The notes under the pieces: model-generated | Databases searched by the model: none | The model's input: the letters and a program-made list of their open reading frames with translations, nothing else | What the model was told of the DNA's origin: nothing | Assembly: GCA_041652555.1 (NCBI GenBank) | Contig: JBAZHE010000003.1 | Coordinates: forward strand, 23,831 to 87,830 | Origin: JBAZHE01 sp041652555 | GTDB taxonomy: Bacteria; Patescibacteriota; Patescibacteriia; Patescibacteriales; WJLG01 | Length of the DNA stretch: 64,000 nt | Direction of reading: 5' to 3' | Translations under genes and position numbers: made by a program | Shown here: positions 7,409 through 15,868 of the stretch, one piece after another | How positions within the stretch are numbered: the first letter of the stretch is position 1 | Layout: each line of letters begins with the position of its first letter

Positions 7409-9882
7409 AAATCCTTTTTATCTTACCTAGATTTAATAAAGGTTTCGGAACTGTCTACAATGAAAACGAAACCGGTATTGACTATGATTACTTAATGCCC
7501 GTGGGAATGCCCTACATCGCTTCTTATCTCAAACACAATGGATGTGATGTCTCGGCATTAAACCTTAATCACACACCCGGATTGGTTAAAAACATTGTAC
7601 AAAAAACTATTACTGACACTCACTATGATTTCGTATTCACCGGCACAATTTCCATAATGTATCCCGCTGTGCGCGATATAATAAAATATGTACACGAAGC
7701 ATCTCCCAATACAATAACCGTCTGTGGTGGAGGTATCATTTCGTCTAACCCCGAACTAATGATGAAACTTATTAATCCACATTACGGGATTATTTTTGAG
7801 GGTGAAGAAACAGCATTAGAGTTGATACAAACTATTGAGAAGGGGCAATCTGTGGAAAATGTTAAAGGTATTATTTATTCAACAACATGGCCTATTCCAA
7901 CGTTTACTAAAACACAACCACGCCCCCAAATCAAAAACCTAGATGCACTCCCGTTTCCCGATCTTGAACTATTCGGTTATTCCGAATACTTGAAACACCA
8001 AGAACTTGGCGGTTGGAATCAATATCCACGAGATTATCCACCGCGCCCGTATATGTTGGTTTCAGCGCGCGGTTGTTCGGCAAATTGTTTATCAGGAGAC
8101 ACTTTAATTGCAACCACAAATGGCAACATTAAAATAAAAGATCTCGTTGGGCAGACCCCAAAAGTTCTTACACGAGATCCAATTACAAAAGATGTATTAT
8201 ATGCACAGTCCTCAATAGTTGCTAAAACCGGAGAAAATAAAAATCTCGTTAGAGTTTCATTTAAAGAGGGGGGATATATTGACTGTACACCAGATCACAA
8301 ATTTGTAAAATTTTTAAACTCAAACCAATATGTCCCGTTGAGAGAGTATGAAACGGAAGCACAATTTTTGAGACCCGGTGATAGTGTTCGTGCTGTTCAT
8401 TATAAATTGAGCACCACTGGTTACACGATTATAATATGGGGAAGGAAAAAGCATCGATATCAGCACACTTTAATAATGGAATCTATGATTGGAAGGAAAC
8501 TCTCACAATACGAAAGGGTTCATCACAATGATCATAATCAAATAAATAATGTTGAAAAAAATTTAACACTTACCGACAATCATAAACATATCCCAACTTA
8601 CCATCCAGAACTATCACAACGTATGAAAGATAATAATCCCGCAAAAAATCTACCACACGAATTTTTTGTGCAACGCGGAAAAGAACAACGTGGTAAAGTT
8701 CGCTCTATAGAATCCAGAATGAATTATAAAGCATCCAAAACGGGGAATAAAAATCCGATGTGGAAAGGTGGTTGTGGAAGAACAACAAAATCCCGTATAC
8801 CCGGGCAACCAGATGTAAATCACGTAGTTAAAAGCGTTGAACCACTAGATGGGTTACATAATACGTATTGTTTAGAAGTGCCGGGATATAATTGGTTCTA
8901 TGCCAACGACGTTCTTGTTCATAATTGCACATTTTGCTACCACACAACCGGCCCAAAATACCGCTACCGTTCCGCAGAAAATATAATGTCAGAAATCAAA
9001 TACGTTGTTGAAAAATACCACATTAACTTCTTCACATTTCTTGACGAATTGTTTTCATACGATAAAGCGCGCGCACTTGAATTCTGCCGACAATTTAAAG
9101 AATATCAGAAAACCATTCCGTGGCGAATTGAAATGTATTGCAATCTGCGCGTTGATTGCGCGGACGCAGAACTTCTTGATGCCATGAAATCCTGTGGGAA
9201 TGTAGTTATCGGATTAGGTCTCGAAAGTTACAACCAAAAAGTTCTCGATTCAATGCGAAAACACATAACACCCGCGCAGATTGAAACCACGCTTGGAATG
9301 ATCGCAGAAAGAAATCTTGTTCCGCAAGGGGGGTTCATCTTTGGAGATAATGCAGAAACACTTTCCACCGCACGCACTACTTTACAATTCATTCGAGAAC
9401 ACCCACATCTTTCACGAGGTGGTTTATTTATGGGCTTTATTATTCCGTTTCCCGGGACCGCTATTTATAAACATGCTTTACAAAATGGAATCATAAAAGA
9501 TGAAATAGAATTTATTAATAAATTGACAAGCACGGATTATAATTATGATAACGTATGTAATCTCACAAATTTATCAGATGAAGATTTTGACACGTTGAAA
9601 AATGAAGTGTTCACTTTAAAATACACAGCAATTCCCGTATCTGTTCCAACAAAAATAACCAATGATGAAATCTTTGTAAAATGCCCCCATTGTGGGAAGA
9701 TGCAAACTTATAAAACAACTAAACGACCACATGCGCAATTCAGCGTGGGGGTAATTTGTAATAACCCCGAATGTAATGGAAGATTTGAAATGGGCACACG
9801 ATATATTCAATTGGGGAGACTCGCTGTAAAGTTATTGGGATTTAAAAGAATGCGACGGATTAAAAATTGGATGGGGATTTGA
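7405..9882 (+). CDS. B12-binding radical SAM protein interrupted by an intein
   Basis: The precursor is 825 residues from the ATG at 7405, which overlaps the upstream stop (ATGA); an upstream in-frame ATG at 7390 is less likely. The N-terminal part (MPVGMPYIASYLK, then CGGGIISS) is a cobalamin-binding fold. The radical SAM motif CxxxCxxC reads CSAN-CTFC once the intein at 8086-8925 is removed, leaving an enzyme of about 545 residues. The C-terminus adds a zinc ribbon (CPHCG...CNNPEC). Such enzymes catalyse radical methylations and similar reactions; the setting points to a lipid or glycan substrate, not determinable here. Confidence 0.87.
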   Translation: MKILFILPRFNKGFGTVYNENETGIDYDYLMPVGMPYIASYLKHNGCDVSALNLNHTPGLVKNIVQKTITDTHYDFVFTGTISIMYPAVRDIIKYVHEASPNTITVCGGGIISSNPELMMKLINPHYGIIFEGEETALELIQTIEKGQSVENVKGIIYSTTWPIPTFTKTQPRPQIKNLDALPFPDLELFGYSEYLKHQELGGWNQYPRDYPPRPYMLVSARGCSANCLSGDTLIATTNGNIKIKDLVGQTPKVLTRDPITKDVLYAQSSIVAKTGENKNLVRVSFKEGGYIDCTPDHKFVKFLNSNQYVPLREYETEAQFLRPGDSVRAVHYKLSTTGYTIIIWGRKKHRYQHTLIMESMIGRKLSQYERVHHNDHNQINNVEKNLTLTDNHKHIPTYHPELSQRMKDNNPAKNLPHEFFVQRGKEQRGKVRSIESRMNYKASKTGNKNPMWKGGCGRTTKSRIPGQPDVNHVVKSVEPLDGLHNTYCLEVPGYNWFYANDVLVHNCTFCYHTTGPKYRYRSAENIMSEIKYVVEKYHINFFTFLDELFSYDKARALEFCRQFKEYQKTIPWRIEMYCNLRVDCADAELLDAMKSCGNVVIGLGLESYNQKVLDSMRKHITPAQIETTLGMIAERNLVPQGGFIFGDNAETLSTARTTLQFIREHPHLSRGGLFMGFIIPFPGTAIYKHALQNGIIKDEIEFINKLTSTDYNYDNVCNLTNLSDEDFDTLKNEVFTLKYTAIPVSVPTKITNDEIFVKCPHCGKMQTYKTTKRPHAQFSVGVICNNPECNGRFEMGTRYIQLGRLAVKLLGFKRMRRIKNWMGI
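8086..8925 (+). other. Intein with HNH homing endonuclease domain
   Basis: 280 codons are inserted in frame inside the radical SAM gene. The insert begins with Cys (CLSGDTLIATTNG, block A), carries a block-B-like DCTPDHKF, and ends with NDVLVHN followed by an extein Cys, the standard splice junctions. Its centre holds HHNDHNQINNVEKNLTL, an HNH-type homing endonuclease core. The insertion falls exactly between residues 4 and 5 of the CxxxCxxC cluster motif, so splicing must occur before the iron-sulfur cluster can form. Confidence 0.93.
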
Positions 9883-10214
9883 TGACCATAAAAATTCCAT
9901 TGTCAATTTTAAAATATATTGCAGATCGACAAACCGAGTTTCAGACCGCGTGGAACATATATCAATATGTTTTTCCAATCGTGACGTTTGAAACATTTGC
10001 TATGTTGGCTTGTGAAAAATTTGGGATATATGGCAATGCTGCCATTCTTATTTATATAATTATTCCAATAATAGGATTTATCGGAGTTGTAATATCAGGG
10101 AGAGTTTTAATACGATCCGATTATCAATATTTATTTATGAAAAATTCAGCGGATTTGAATAAGGATTGGAAGGAAGTCGTGACTATATTAAGAGAGTTGA
10201 AGGAGAGGAAATAA
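9882..10214 (+). CDS. Small membrane protein
   Basis: 110 residues from the ATG at 9882, which overlaps the upstream stop as TGATG; a TTG at 9867 is a poorer alternative. Two hydrophobic segments (about 28-45 and 51-75, ending AILIYIIIPIIGFIGVVI) are followed by a charged cytosolic tail. No family recognised. Confidence 0.55.
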   Translation: MTIKIPLSILKYIADRQTEFQTAWNIYQYVFPIVTFETFAMLACEKFGIYGNAAILIYIIIPIIGFIGVVISGRVLIRSDYQYLFMKNSADLNKDWKEVVTILRELKERK

Positions 10215-10215
10215 A

Positions 10216-10590
10216 ATGGAAGAATTTATAGAATTTTGGCCCATGGTTAAATGTTTAATATTTCCACATATTATGGGAATATTATTTGGAATATTCGTTG
10301 GAATCTCGATATATATATTATTGTTTTCAAAAAAATATATATCCTTTTTATATAATTGGAATAATGTAATAAAAATCGCTCCATTTTTAATAATATCACT
10401 TATGGGAGGAATATTAGGAATATTAAAAATTATAGAATTTGCAAGTGAAACGCAACCTATTTATCATATGTGGGCATATATAATGGGATGTCAAATGATA
10501 ATCATTTCTTATGGAATGATAACCGGATTTGGTTGTGGTGGAGCGATTGGATATTTTATTAATAAATTCATGGATAAATTGGAGGATTAA
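10216..10590 (+). CDS. Multi-pass membrane protein
   Basis: 124 residues with three predicted membrane helices (about 14-37, 53-72 and 88-115) and glycine-rich helix faces. A Shine-Dalgarno-like GAGAGG precedes the ATG at 10216. It pairs with the preceding small membrane protein, and both sit between the radical SAM gene and a glycosyltransferase, so they may form a membrane assembly for glycan export; this is inference. Confidence 0.58.
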   Translation: MEEFIEFWPMVKCLIFPHIMGILFGIFVGISIYILLFSKKYISFLYNWNNVIKIAPFLIISLMGGILGILKIIEFASETQPIYHMWAYIMGCQMIIISYGMITGFGCGGAIGYFINKFMDKLED

Positions 10591-10591
10591 A

Positions 10592-11461
10592 ATGAACCGC
10601 GTATTTTGGAACCCAATAGTAAAACCAACACCACTATATTTTGAATTGTTGCGAGAATTTAATTGCAAAAAATATAATGACAATCTTCCACTCGTAAGTA
10701 TTGTCATTCCTGCTTATAATTCTGGAAAATACATCGGAGAATGCCTACAATCCGTTATCAACCAAACTTACACAAACTGGGAATGTTTTATTGTTCTCGC
10801 ACCATGCACAGATAATACATTGGATGAAATATGGAAATGCATTAATGTAGATGATCCAAATCCAAAAATCCGTATTATACGGGAAGATAAAAAATCTAAT
10901 TGTGCGACCGCGCGCAATAAGGGGTTTAATGAATGTTCTGGTAAATATGTTACTTTCCTAGATGCTGATGATTGGTGGGAACCACAAAACTTGGAAAGAA
11001 TGGTTATGGCAATGGAAAACTATATCAATTCAGATTTGGATTGGTGTGTGCATTGCCAAAAAATGCATAAAGATAATAAGGAACAAATTATTATGGAGAT
11101 GCCCGGTACACACAACGAGATTGGGGGAATTGGAGGAATATTATTTAAAAAAGAAACATTAGATAAAATAAAATCTGAATATGGGTATGTGTTTGATGAA
11201 TCTTTAAAACACACTGATGATGGAGATTTGTCTTTGCGTTTGCGAAAATATAAAGGTAGATTATTCCCAGAAGTTTTATCTCACTATCGTTGGAACGAAA
11301 GCGGGTTGACTGCAACAACGGGCAATATTAATCAATCGTGGGGCATTGTAAAAATTCTTATTAAAAGGGGTGCGTGGGATTTGCTGCCGTATCATTTGAA
11401 GAATTTGGGAGTTTGTATCGTTGAAGAAGTAACGGGGTTTGATTTGGTGAGGAAGAGATGA
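10592..11461 (+). CDS. Glycosyltransferase family 2
   Basis: 289 residues from the ATG at 10592, which has a strong GGAGG at 10581-10585; the longer frame from 10529 runs through the upstream gene and is rejected. VSIVIPAYNSGKYI and FLDADDWWEP (about residues 120-129) give the nucleotide-sugar and metal sites of family 2. HTDDGDLSLRLRKY is the downstream catalytic-base region. It belongs to the same operon as the three glycosyltransferases at 3.6-6.6 kb. Confidence 0.87.
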   Translation: MNRVFWNPIVKPTPLYFELLREFNCKKYNDNLPLVSIVIPAYNSGKYIGECLQSVINQTYTNWECFIVLAPCTDNTLDEIWKCINVDDPNPKIRIIREDKKSNCATARNKGFNECSGKYVTFLDADDWWEPQNLERMVMAMENYINSDLDWCVHCQKMHKDNKEQIIMEMPGTHNEIGGIGGILFKKETLDKIKSEYGYVFDESLKHTDDGDLSLRLRKYKGRLFPEVLSHYRWNESGLTATTGNINQSWGIVKILIKRGAWDLLPYHLKNLGVCIVEEVTGFDLVRKR

Positions 11462-11610
11462 AAACGAACTACGATATATATTTCCAAGTTTACAACACAT
11501 CATCTAAAAAATGGGTGAAATATGATAGAACACAGGGGAGAGTCGTGGATATCAAAGACGATGGCGAACCGTATGAAAATATACAGATATATAATGAGGG
11601 GATAAAATGA
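11458..11610 (+). CDS. Small hypothetical protein, 50 residues
   Basis: An ATG at 11458 overlaps the glycosyltransferase stop (ATGA) and the frame closes in another ATGA overlap with the radical SAM gene at 11607, after a GAGGAAGAG Shine-Dalgarno site. The product is polar, rich in Tyr, Asn and Asp, with no recognised domain. The overlaps at both ends are the main reason to accept it. Confidence 0.55.
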   Translation: MKTNYDIYFQVYNTSSKKWVKYDRTQGRVVDIKDDGEPYENIQIYNEGIK

Positions 11611-12407
11611 TCCTACCACCCTCCTACTTCGAGATCACAACCAAAATCGGTTGCTCAATCAACTGCCTAAAATATTGTCCACAGGAAACGATTATTAAAA
11701 ATTACAAAGGTAATCCTTTAATGACACTTGACCAGTTCAAAAACTTTATGAAAACGGTTCCACAAAATCTACCCATTTTCTTTTCTGGTCTATGCGAACC
11801 ATTCCTTAATCCACAGACAACAGATATGATTATGTGGGCACATCACAAAGGACACCCCATTTCTATATTTAGCACACTAACCGGATTGACACCAACTAAT
11901 GCTTGTAGGTTAATTGATATTCCCATCGACAAATTTGTCCTTCACCTCCCCGACGCTTATGGTAATGCCAAAATCCCACAAACACAAGATTACTTTGAAG
12001 CACGCTCCATTATTGAAATGAATGTTAAGCATCTCGAATATATGAACATGGGGTGGGGGTTTATTTCCAATAAGTGCGAGGATATGGCGCGCGGTCGGGC
12101 CGAATTAAAAAAAGGGCGTAGACTTTGCAACTTCCTAGAATCACCTGCTTATCAACTCCTGCCCAATGGCAACGTGTTCTTTTGTTGTATGGTGCGCGGG
12201 TTGACGGAGAAGGTTGGGTCGTTGTATGAGAATACATATCTAGAGTTGGCAGCGCGACATGGAAAGATCTCTGATAGATTGCAGAAAGACCAAAATTCTA
12301 TTTGTCATTATTGTAATGTGTCGGAGAAATATTGGTTGAGGAGAGCGATACAAAAGAAGAATGAGTTGTTGAAGGGTAAGACGATTATGCAGGTGTTGGG
12401 GGTTTGA
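11607..12407 (+). CDS. Radical SAM protein with SPASM-like C-terminal cysteines
   Basis: 266 residues. Near the N-terminus CSINCLKYCPQE resembles the radical SAM cluster motif but the spacing is C-x3-C-x3-C rather than C-x3-C-x2-C. The FFSGLCEPFLNP segment is the usual GGEP/SAM-binding strand. Towards the C-terminus CNF, VFFCC and CHYC are placed like an auxiliary SPASM iron-sulfur site. It ends the plus-strand operon, seven bases from a convergent minus-strand gene. Confidence 0.75.
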   Translation: MILPPSYFEITTKIGCSINCLKYCPQETIIKNYKGNPLMTLDQFKNFMKTVPQNLPIFFSGLCEPFLNPQTTDMIMWAHHKGHPISIFSTLTGLTPTNACRLIDIPIDKFVLHLPDAYGNAKIPQTQDYFEARSIIEMNVKHLEYMNMGWGFISNKCEDMARGRAELKKGRRLCNFLESPAYQLLPNGNVFFCCMVRGLTEKVGSLYENTYLELAARHGKISDRLQKDQNSICHYCNVSEKYWLRRAIQKKNELLKGKTIMQVLGV

Positions 12408-12414
12408 AAACAAT

Positions 12415-12630
12415 TTATTTTTCTATTTTAGAGTGAAGCAATTTTAATCCTTCTTGATAAGTTGGGCATTCTTCGCATGAAATATAACGTGGCAATGTAG
12501 ATTTTCCTTTCCCTCTACATAAACATCTACGTTGATTTTTCTTAACATCTTTGGAGAAAAATGAATGTGTTTCTACGGCCATTCCAAGATATTTGCATTC
12601 CATTTCAACACAAAAATGAAGCGGAATCAT
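12415..12630 (-). CDS. Small Cys-containing hypothetical protein
   Basis: 71 basic residues with a CLC triplet around 36-38 and a C-x2-C pair around 52-55 (ISCEECP), which could bind one metal. It is the last gene of the long minus-strand block and follows its neighbour without a gap. No family recognised. Confidence 0.5.
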   Translation of the reverse strand: MIPLHFCVEMECKYLGMAVETHSFFSKDVKKNQRRCLCRGKGKSTLPRYISCEECPTYQEGLKLLHSKIEK

Positions 12631-13041
12631 TTAAGGCTCCACCCACATTCCCTTTTCAAACCATCCTTGCCCAGACAAGAAATTATTAATTTCTAAAAGC
12701 CTCTTGTCGATTTTCTCTTTTTGCTTCTCCAATTTTATTTTTTCCTGCTGCATATTACCAATATACAGATCATCGCCATTCTCCGAAAGATAATCACGGA
12801 ATGCGATTTCTTCTGCGCGCGATGTTGAAAAAGATCTTTTCAAACTCGCATCTATTTCTGGTAAAAGATCCATAGCATCGGTATAATAAATCTCATAATC
12901 TGTATTGAGATTCATATAACTTTTTTGCTTCCCATCGGGTGTCACAACAGCGATATGGGTTGAAACCGATTCCTGTGAAGGATCACAGAAATTGAAGTGG
13001 CCACGACGACTCGTTACTTGGATGTAGTTGTGGAGTTTCAT
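12631..13041 (-). CDS. Hypothetical protein with C-terminal coiled coil
   Basis: 136 residues from the ATG at 13041, chosen over a longer frame because it has GGAGA just upstream and overlaps the preceding stop (ATGA). The C-terminal third (EKIKLEKQKEKIDKRLLEIN) is a predicted coiled coil. No function can be assigned. Confidence 0.55.
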   Translation of the reverse strand: MKLHNYIQVTSRRGHFNFCDPSQESVSTHIAVVTPDGKQKSYMNLNTDYEIYYTDAMDLLPEIDASLKRSFSTSRAEEIAFRDYLSENGDDLYIGNMQQEKIKLEKQKEKIDKRLLEINNFLSGQGWFEKGMWVEP

Positions 13042-13277
13042 AATGTCTCCCTCACAATAAAAGACTGACAACCAACCGCGCGAAGTAGTTGCAAATCGAT
13101 AACGCGCATAGGCATTACGTGGACCCATGCTGATGGGCAATAACACCCATATTTTGCGTTTCCATCTTCGTTCTCTAACATATCGGGAGTCAATCGACCC
13201 AATGGTGGATGATCCCCTCCAAAATTATCAGTAACGATTTCATGGAAAAACCAACAGTTGGGGCAGTAGTGTTGCAT
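13038..13277 (-). CDS. Small Cys/His-rich protein
   Basis: 79 residues beginning HYCPNCWFFHE and containing a later GCYCP, so a zinc-binding fold with ligands at about residues 5, 8, 45 and 47 is likely. It ends in an ATGA overlap with the next gene. A related C-P-x-C-W start occurs in many small phage zinc proteins of unknown role. Confidence 0.5.
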   Translation of the reverse strand: MQHYCPNCWFFHEIVTDNFGGDHPPLGRLTPDMLENEDGNAKYGCYCPSAWVHVMPMRVIDLQLLRAVGCQSFIVRETL

Positions 13278-13280
13278 TTC

Positions 13281-13466
13281 TCACTCACTCCATGAATGAT
13301 CAATTATCTGCGATACTTTGATATCAACTTCTTCGACTTCCAAATCTTTAACCCCATAATATGGTTTTTGTTTAATCATCTCAATAGCCGTTTCCTTCGT
13401 CTTTGCAAGCACAACTCCGCAACCTTGATCATATGAAATGTCGTATGCGTATTTGAATAGTTTCAT
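13281..13466 (-). CDS. Small hypothetical protein
   Basis: 61 residues from the ATG at 13466, which overlaps the stop of the upstream gene (ATGA); the longer frame from 13523 runs through that gene. The sequence (KETAIEMIKQKPYYG) suggests a small alpha/beta fold, but no family is recognised. Confidence 0.5.
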   Translation of the reverse strand: MKLFKYAYDISYDQGCGVVLAKTKETAIEMIKQKPYYGVKDLEVEEVDIKVSQIIDHSWSE

Positions 13467-13660
13467 AGCAACCCCTTTAATTTCAAATGGGCATACTGTT
13501 CCAAATTCAATGATTCGCTCCATTCATATCCACATTCGTTGCAACCAAAATTTACTTTAACCATCGATCTTCCTGTCTTTGCGATATATTCTTCATCTCC
13601 ACATACGATGACTAGATCGTAACCACATGCTGGGCAAATGTCACGTTTCTTTGTGCTCAT
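13463..13660 (-). CDS. Zinc-ribbon protein
   Basis: 65 residues with CPACGYDL at 9-16 and CNECGYEW at about 40-47: two C-x2-C knuckles forming a complete zinc ribbon. Such small ribbons usually bind nucleic acid or act as subunits of larger complexes. It is embedded in the minus-strand chain of small genes. Confidence 0.62.
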   Translation of the reverse strand: MSTKKRDICPACGYDLVIVCGDEEYIAKTGRSMVKVNFGCNECGYEWSESLNLEQYAHLKLKGLL

Positions 13661-13663
13661 TTC

Positions 13664-13864
13664 TCACACATCCACATGATCCCCGAAATAACCCAACGGC
13701 AAATTAGTTATTTCACACGGTGTTGGAACTGCTTTGCCTGAAAGCAATTCATCAATGCGCTTCAACTTGTCTTCATAAAACACGACGCGCAACTTGTGCT
13801 TTTGAAGATGATTTAAATACATTCGCTTTCGTGTTTGTAGTGTAATAATTTCGTGGTCTTTCAT
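13664..13864 (-). CDS. Small hypothetical protein
   Basis: 66 residues, basic N-terminal half with a helical LQKHKLRVVFYEDKLKRIDE region, no recognised domain. It starts in an ATGA overlap with the gene upstream and is separated by three bases from the zinc ribbon gene downstream. Confidence 0.5.
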   Translation of the reverse strand: MKDHEIITLQTRKRMYLNHLQKHKLRVVFYEDKLKRIDELLSGKAVPTPCEITNLPLGYFGDHVDV

Positions 13865-14220
13865 TCTGCGTCATCTCTCATAGACTCAATGGTTGATTTT
13901 AAGCATGAGACATCAACGGTGAAATATTGGCAGGTATCACAATTATATTCCCCGTTTCTAGTTCCGGGACAACCACCCTCCCCACTGATTCTATCATCAA
14001 GATATGCACACTCTAACAAACAAGCATCAATTTTATCAAGTAAATTATTCTTTACTTTCTTGATTTCATCTGATATCGGATTGATACGAATTGTTCCTGC
14101 AAGACCACGCGCGTTTTTATATTTTTCTTCGGTGTGGTTATCGTCGTCTTCTACATAGTCTCCAAACTTTTCAATTTGAACATTTGTGATTACATATTGC
14201 CCTTCCGTGTTCATTTTCAC
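13861..14220 (-). CDS. Hypothetical protein with Cys cluster
   Basis: 119 acidic residues. The C-terminal half has C-x2-C and related cysteines (ACLLECAY, GGCPGTR, NCDTCQYF, VSCLK), enough for one metal or iron-sulfur site. It is the first gene behind the TATA plus AACGCGT promoter at 14246-14266 and heads the run of small genes down to 12.4 kb. Confidence 0.55.
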   Translation of the reverse strand: MKMNTEGQYVITNVQIEKFGDYVEDDDNHTEEKYKNARGLAGTIRINPISDEIKKVKNNLLDKIDACLLECAYLDDRISGEGGCPGTRNGEYNCDTCQYFTVDVSCLKSTIESMRDDAE

Positions 14221-14245
14221 AACTCCAAACTTTCTATAACATACT

Positions 14246-14266
14246 ACGCGTTTAAAATATTTATAC
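14246..14266 (-). promoter_or_regulatory. Promoter: TATA box with AAACGCGT element
   Basis: Read on the minus strand, GTATAAATATTTT (14254-14266) is followed by AAACGCGTAGTATG and then the start codon at 14220. The order TATA, then ACGCGT, then a TAT-rich initiation zone matches the promoters at 3608, 22199 and 25309. Confidence 0.55.
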
Positions 14267-14320
14267 CTAACGGTCTGAATATTTATAATTATAAAAAAAG
14301 AAATTTAAAAAATATTTATT

Positions 14321-14551
14321 TTAAGCCTTGCCCGCGTTCTTCATCGGAGCCCGCTCAATGCGACCGCTCTTACCGAGGAAATACAAGTAACCGGGTTCCT
14401 TCTTAACCGCTTCCTTGCTTACCGTCTTCCTAGAACCGGTCTTGTTTGACTTCGCGGGAACACGATCAACGTTTCCATCCTTTGTAATACAATAAAGGTA
14501 TCCTTTCTCACGCGTAATAACTTCTTTACCAACAATTTCACTATTAGTCAT
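14321..14551 (-). CDS. Small basic protein with two GYLY repeats
   Basis: 76 residues built from two copies of one unit: KGYLYCITKDGNVDRVPAK (about 16-34) and PGYLYFLGKSGRIERAPMK (about 54-72), joined by a lysine-rich linker. The GYLY-x3-K-x-G pattern recalls short beta-hairpin repeats in small euryarchaeal proteins, whose role I do not know. Its own TATA (GTATATAAA, 14619-14627 on the minus strand) indicates independent transcription. Confidence 0.6.
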   Translation of the reverse strand: MTNSEIVGKEVITREKGYLYCITKDGNVDRVPAKSNKTGSRKTVSKEAVKKEPGYLYFLGKSGRIERAPMKNAGKA

Positions 14552-14618
14552 ATTTTAAAATTCTCCTAAAAACGTCTAATCGTTTCATCGATTGACACTA
14601 CAATGTATGCACTTCTAG

Positions 14619-14627
14619 TTTATATAC
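14619..14627 (-). promoter_or_regulatory. TATA box for the GYLY-repeat gene
   Basis: GTATATAAA on the minus strand lies about 70 bases before the start codon at 14551. It is part of a divergent promoter region with the plus-strand gene at 14734, whose TATA-like TTTATTAT lies at about 14697-14704. Confidence 0.5.
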
Positions 14628-14733
14628 TTTTCGTCTACTTACGATGAAAATGTAAAAAAGATGAAAGATATTTTAAAAACGCGCGAGGGGAAAGGTTTAT
14701 TATGTTTTGAGACTAATACGTATATTGATAATC

Positions 14734-15324
14734 ATGACCAAAAAAGAAAAACAACCACGCGACGGAATGGGAAAGTTTGTAAAACAAACACCTATGATCG
14801 CATTACACAGCAAAGATGGATCGACTGCTTATTTCTCTTCCGTGGAGGAGATGGAGAAGTTTACAAAAACGAGCAATCTTAAATTTAAAGAACGAATAGA
14901 TAATAACAAACCAATCGCGCTTTATGGTGAGAATGGAAATGTCGCATACTTCACAAAGGAAGAACTTGCTGGTTTTAAAAACCCGGATTGTGAACCGGCG
15001 ACAAAAGGTTTCGTTAAATGTTTGATGAGGAAAACACGCAATCATACACACATTATAAGATGGGAGGGAACACCAATATCATTATCATTGCTTGGTGGAT
15101 GTATCGCCAGTATTATTCTTGGGGCCGGTTGCCTTTCGGTTAATGAAACTGCACGAAACATCGGGAATCAATATTTTGTCCCGGTTTTTCTATTTACAAT
15201 TGTAGTCACTTGTATATTTTGCGAATTTATGAATTTCGAAGTTGAAGAAATTAAAGAGTGTGTTCCACCCGAACTTCAAAAATACACCCCACCCACGTGC
15301 GAGAAGAAGGATGAGTGTGATTAA
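14734..15324 (+). CDS. Membrane protein with duplicated N-terminal motif
   Basis: 196 residues from the ATG at 14734, about 30 bases after a TTTATTAT element, so probably leaderless; the frame could extend to 14707. The cytosolic N-terminus has a repeat: IALHSKDGSTAYFSS and IALYGENGNVAYFTK, each followed by an EE-x-x-x-F helix. Two membrane helices (about 115-137 and 148-170) and a short Cys-containing tail follow. Function unknown. Confidence 0.58.
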   Translation: MTKKEKQPRDGMGKFVKQTPMIALHSKDGSTAYFSSVEEMEKFTKTSNLKFKERIDNNKPIALYGENGNVAYFTKEELAGFKNPDCEPATKGFVKCLMRKTRNHTHIIRWEGTPISLSLLGGCIASIILGAGCLSVNETARNIGNQYFVPVFLFTIVVTCIFCEFMNFEVEEIKECVPPELQKYTPPTCEKKDECD

Positions 15325-15326
15325 TT

Positions 15327-15617
15327 TTAAAACTTTTTTAAAATCTCTTTTACTAACACCCATTCAAATTCCACAATTGGAGAAATAACTACTGCTGCTA
15401 TCAAAGATGATGCAACACTAATAACAGGTGAAACATTTTCCACAATCACTTTATTAAAAAATCCAATCGTGGTTAAAGTTGTCGGGTCTTGGATGTATTG
15501 AAAAATAATGGAGATACTAACAAAAATTATAGAAATACATATCCACTTCAATTTATAAAAATCTAATATCCGCATTTTTCGTGGTTCGGGTGGGTCTATA
15601 AAAATGTGGTCTTTCAT
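15327..15617 (-). CDS. Two-helix membrane protein
   Basis: 96 residues from the ATG at 15617, just after the upstream stop; a longer frame from 15665 overlaps the previous gene. Two hydrophobic segments (about 24-43 and 58-85) flank a short loop. It ends three bases from the convergent gene at 14734-15324. No family recognised. Confidence 0.52.
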   Translation of the reverse strand: MKDHIFIDPPEPRKMRILDFYKLKWICISIIFVSISIIFQYIQDPTTLTTIGFFNKVIVENVSPVISVASSLIAAVVISPIVEFEWVLVKEILKKF

Positions 15618-15618
15618 T

Positions 15619-15843
15619 TTAAAACTTATTCTTTTTTCCACATTCCGGACAAACAAATCCAACAACTGCGTCGGGCGCGCTCACTTTAAATCCACAATAT
15701 TCTTCGTATCCTTGTTTTTCATATATAACATCTTCGTCATCCAGTGCATCAAAATTGACAAGCACGTGGCAATGTTCACACTCGTCGTAAATGTCTTTAT
15801 AATCTTCGTAATCGGAATCTTCGGGATAGATTATTTTCTTCAT
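15619..15843 (-). CDS. Acidic zinc-ribbon protein
   Basis: 74 residues, very acidic in the first half (DEDSDYEDYKDIYDE-like composition), with C-x2-C pairs CEHC at about 22-25 and CPECGKKNKF at the C-terminus (about 65-68). A single zinc ribbon is likely. The combination of acidity and a ribbon suggests protein or nucleic-acid binding; the role is unknown. Confidence 0.55.
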   Translation of the reverse strand: MKKIIYPEDSDYEDYKDIYDECEHCHVLVNFDALDDEDVIYEKQGYEEYCGFKVSAPDAVVGFVCPECGKKNKF

Positions 15844-15868
15844 TAAATACCTCCACTGGGTATTATAT

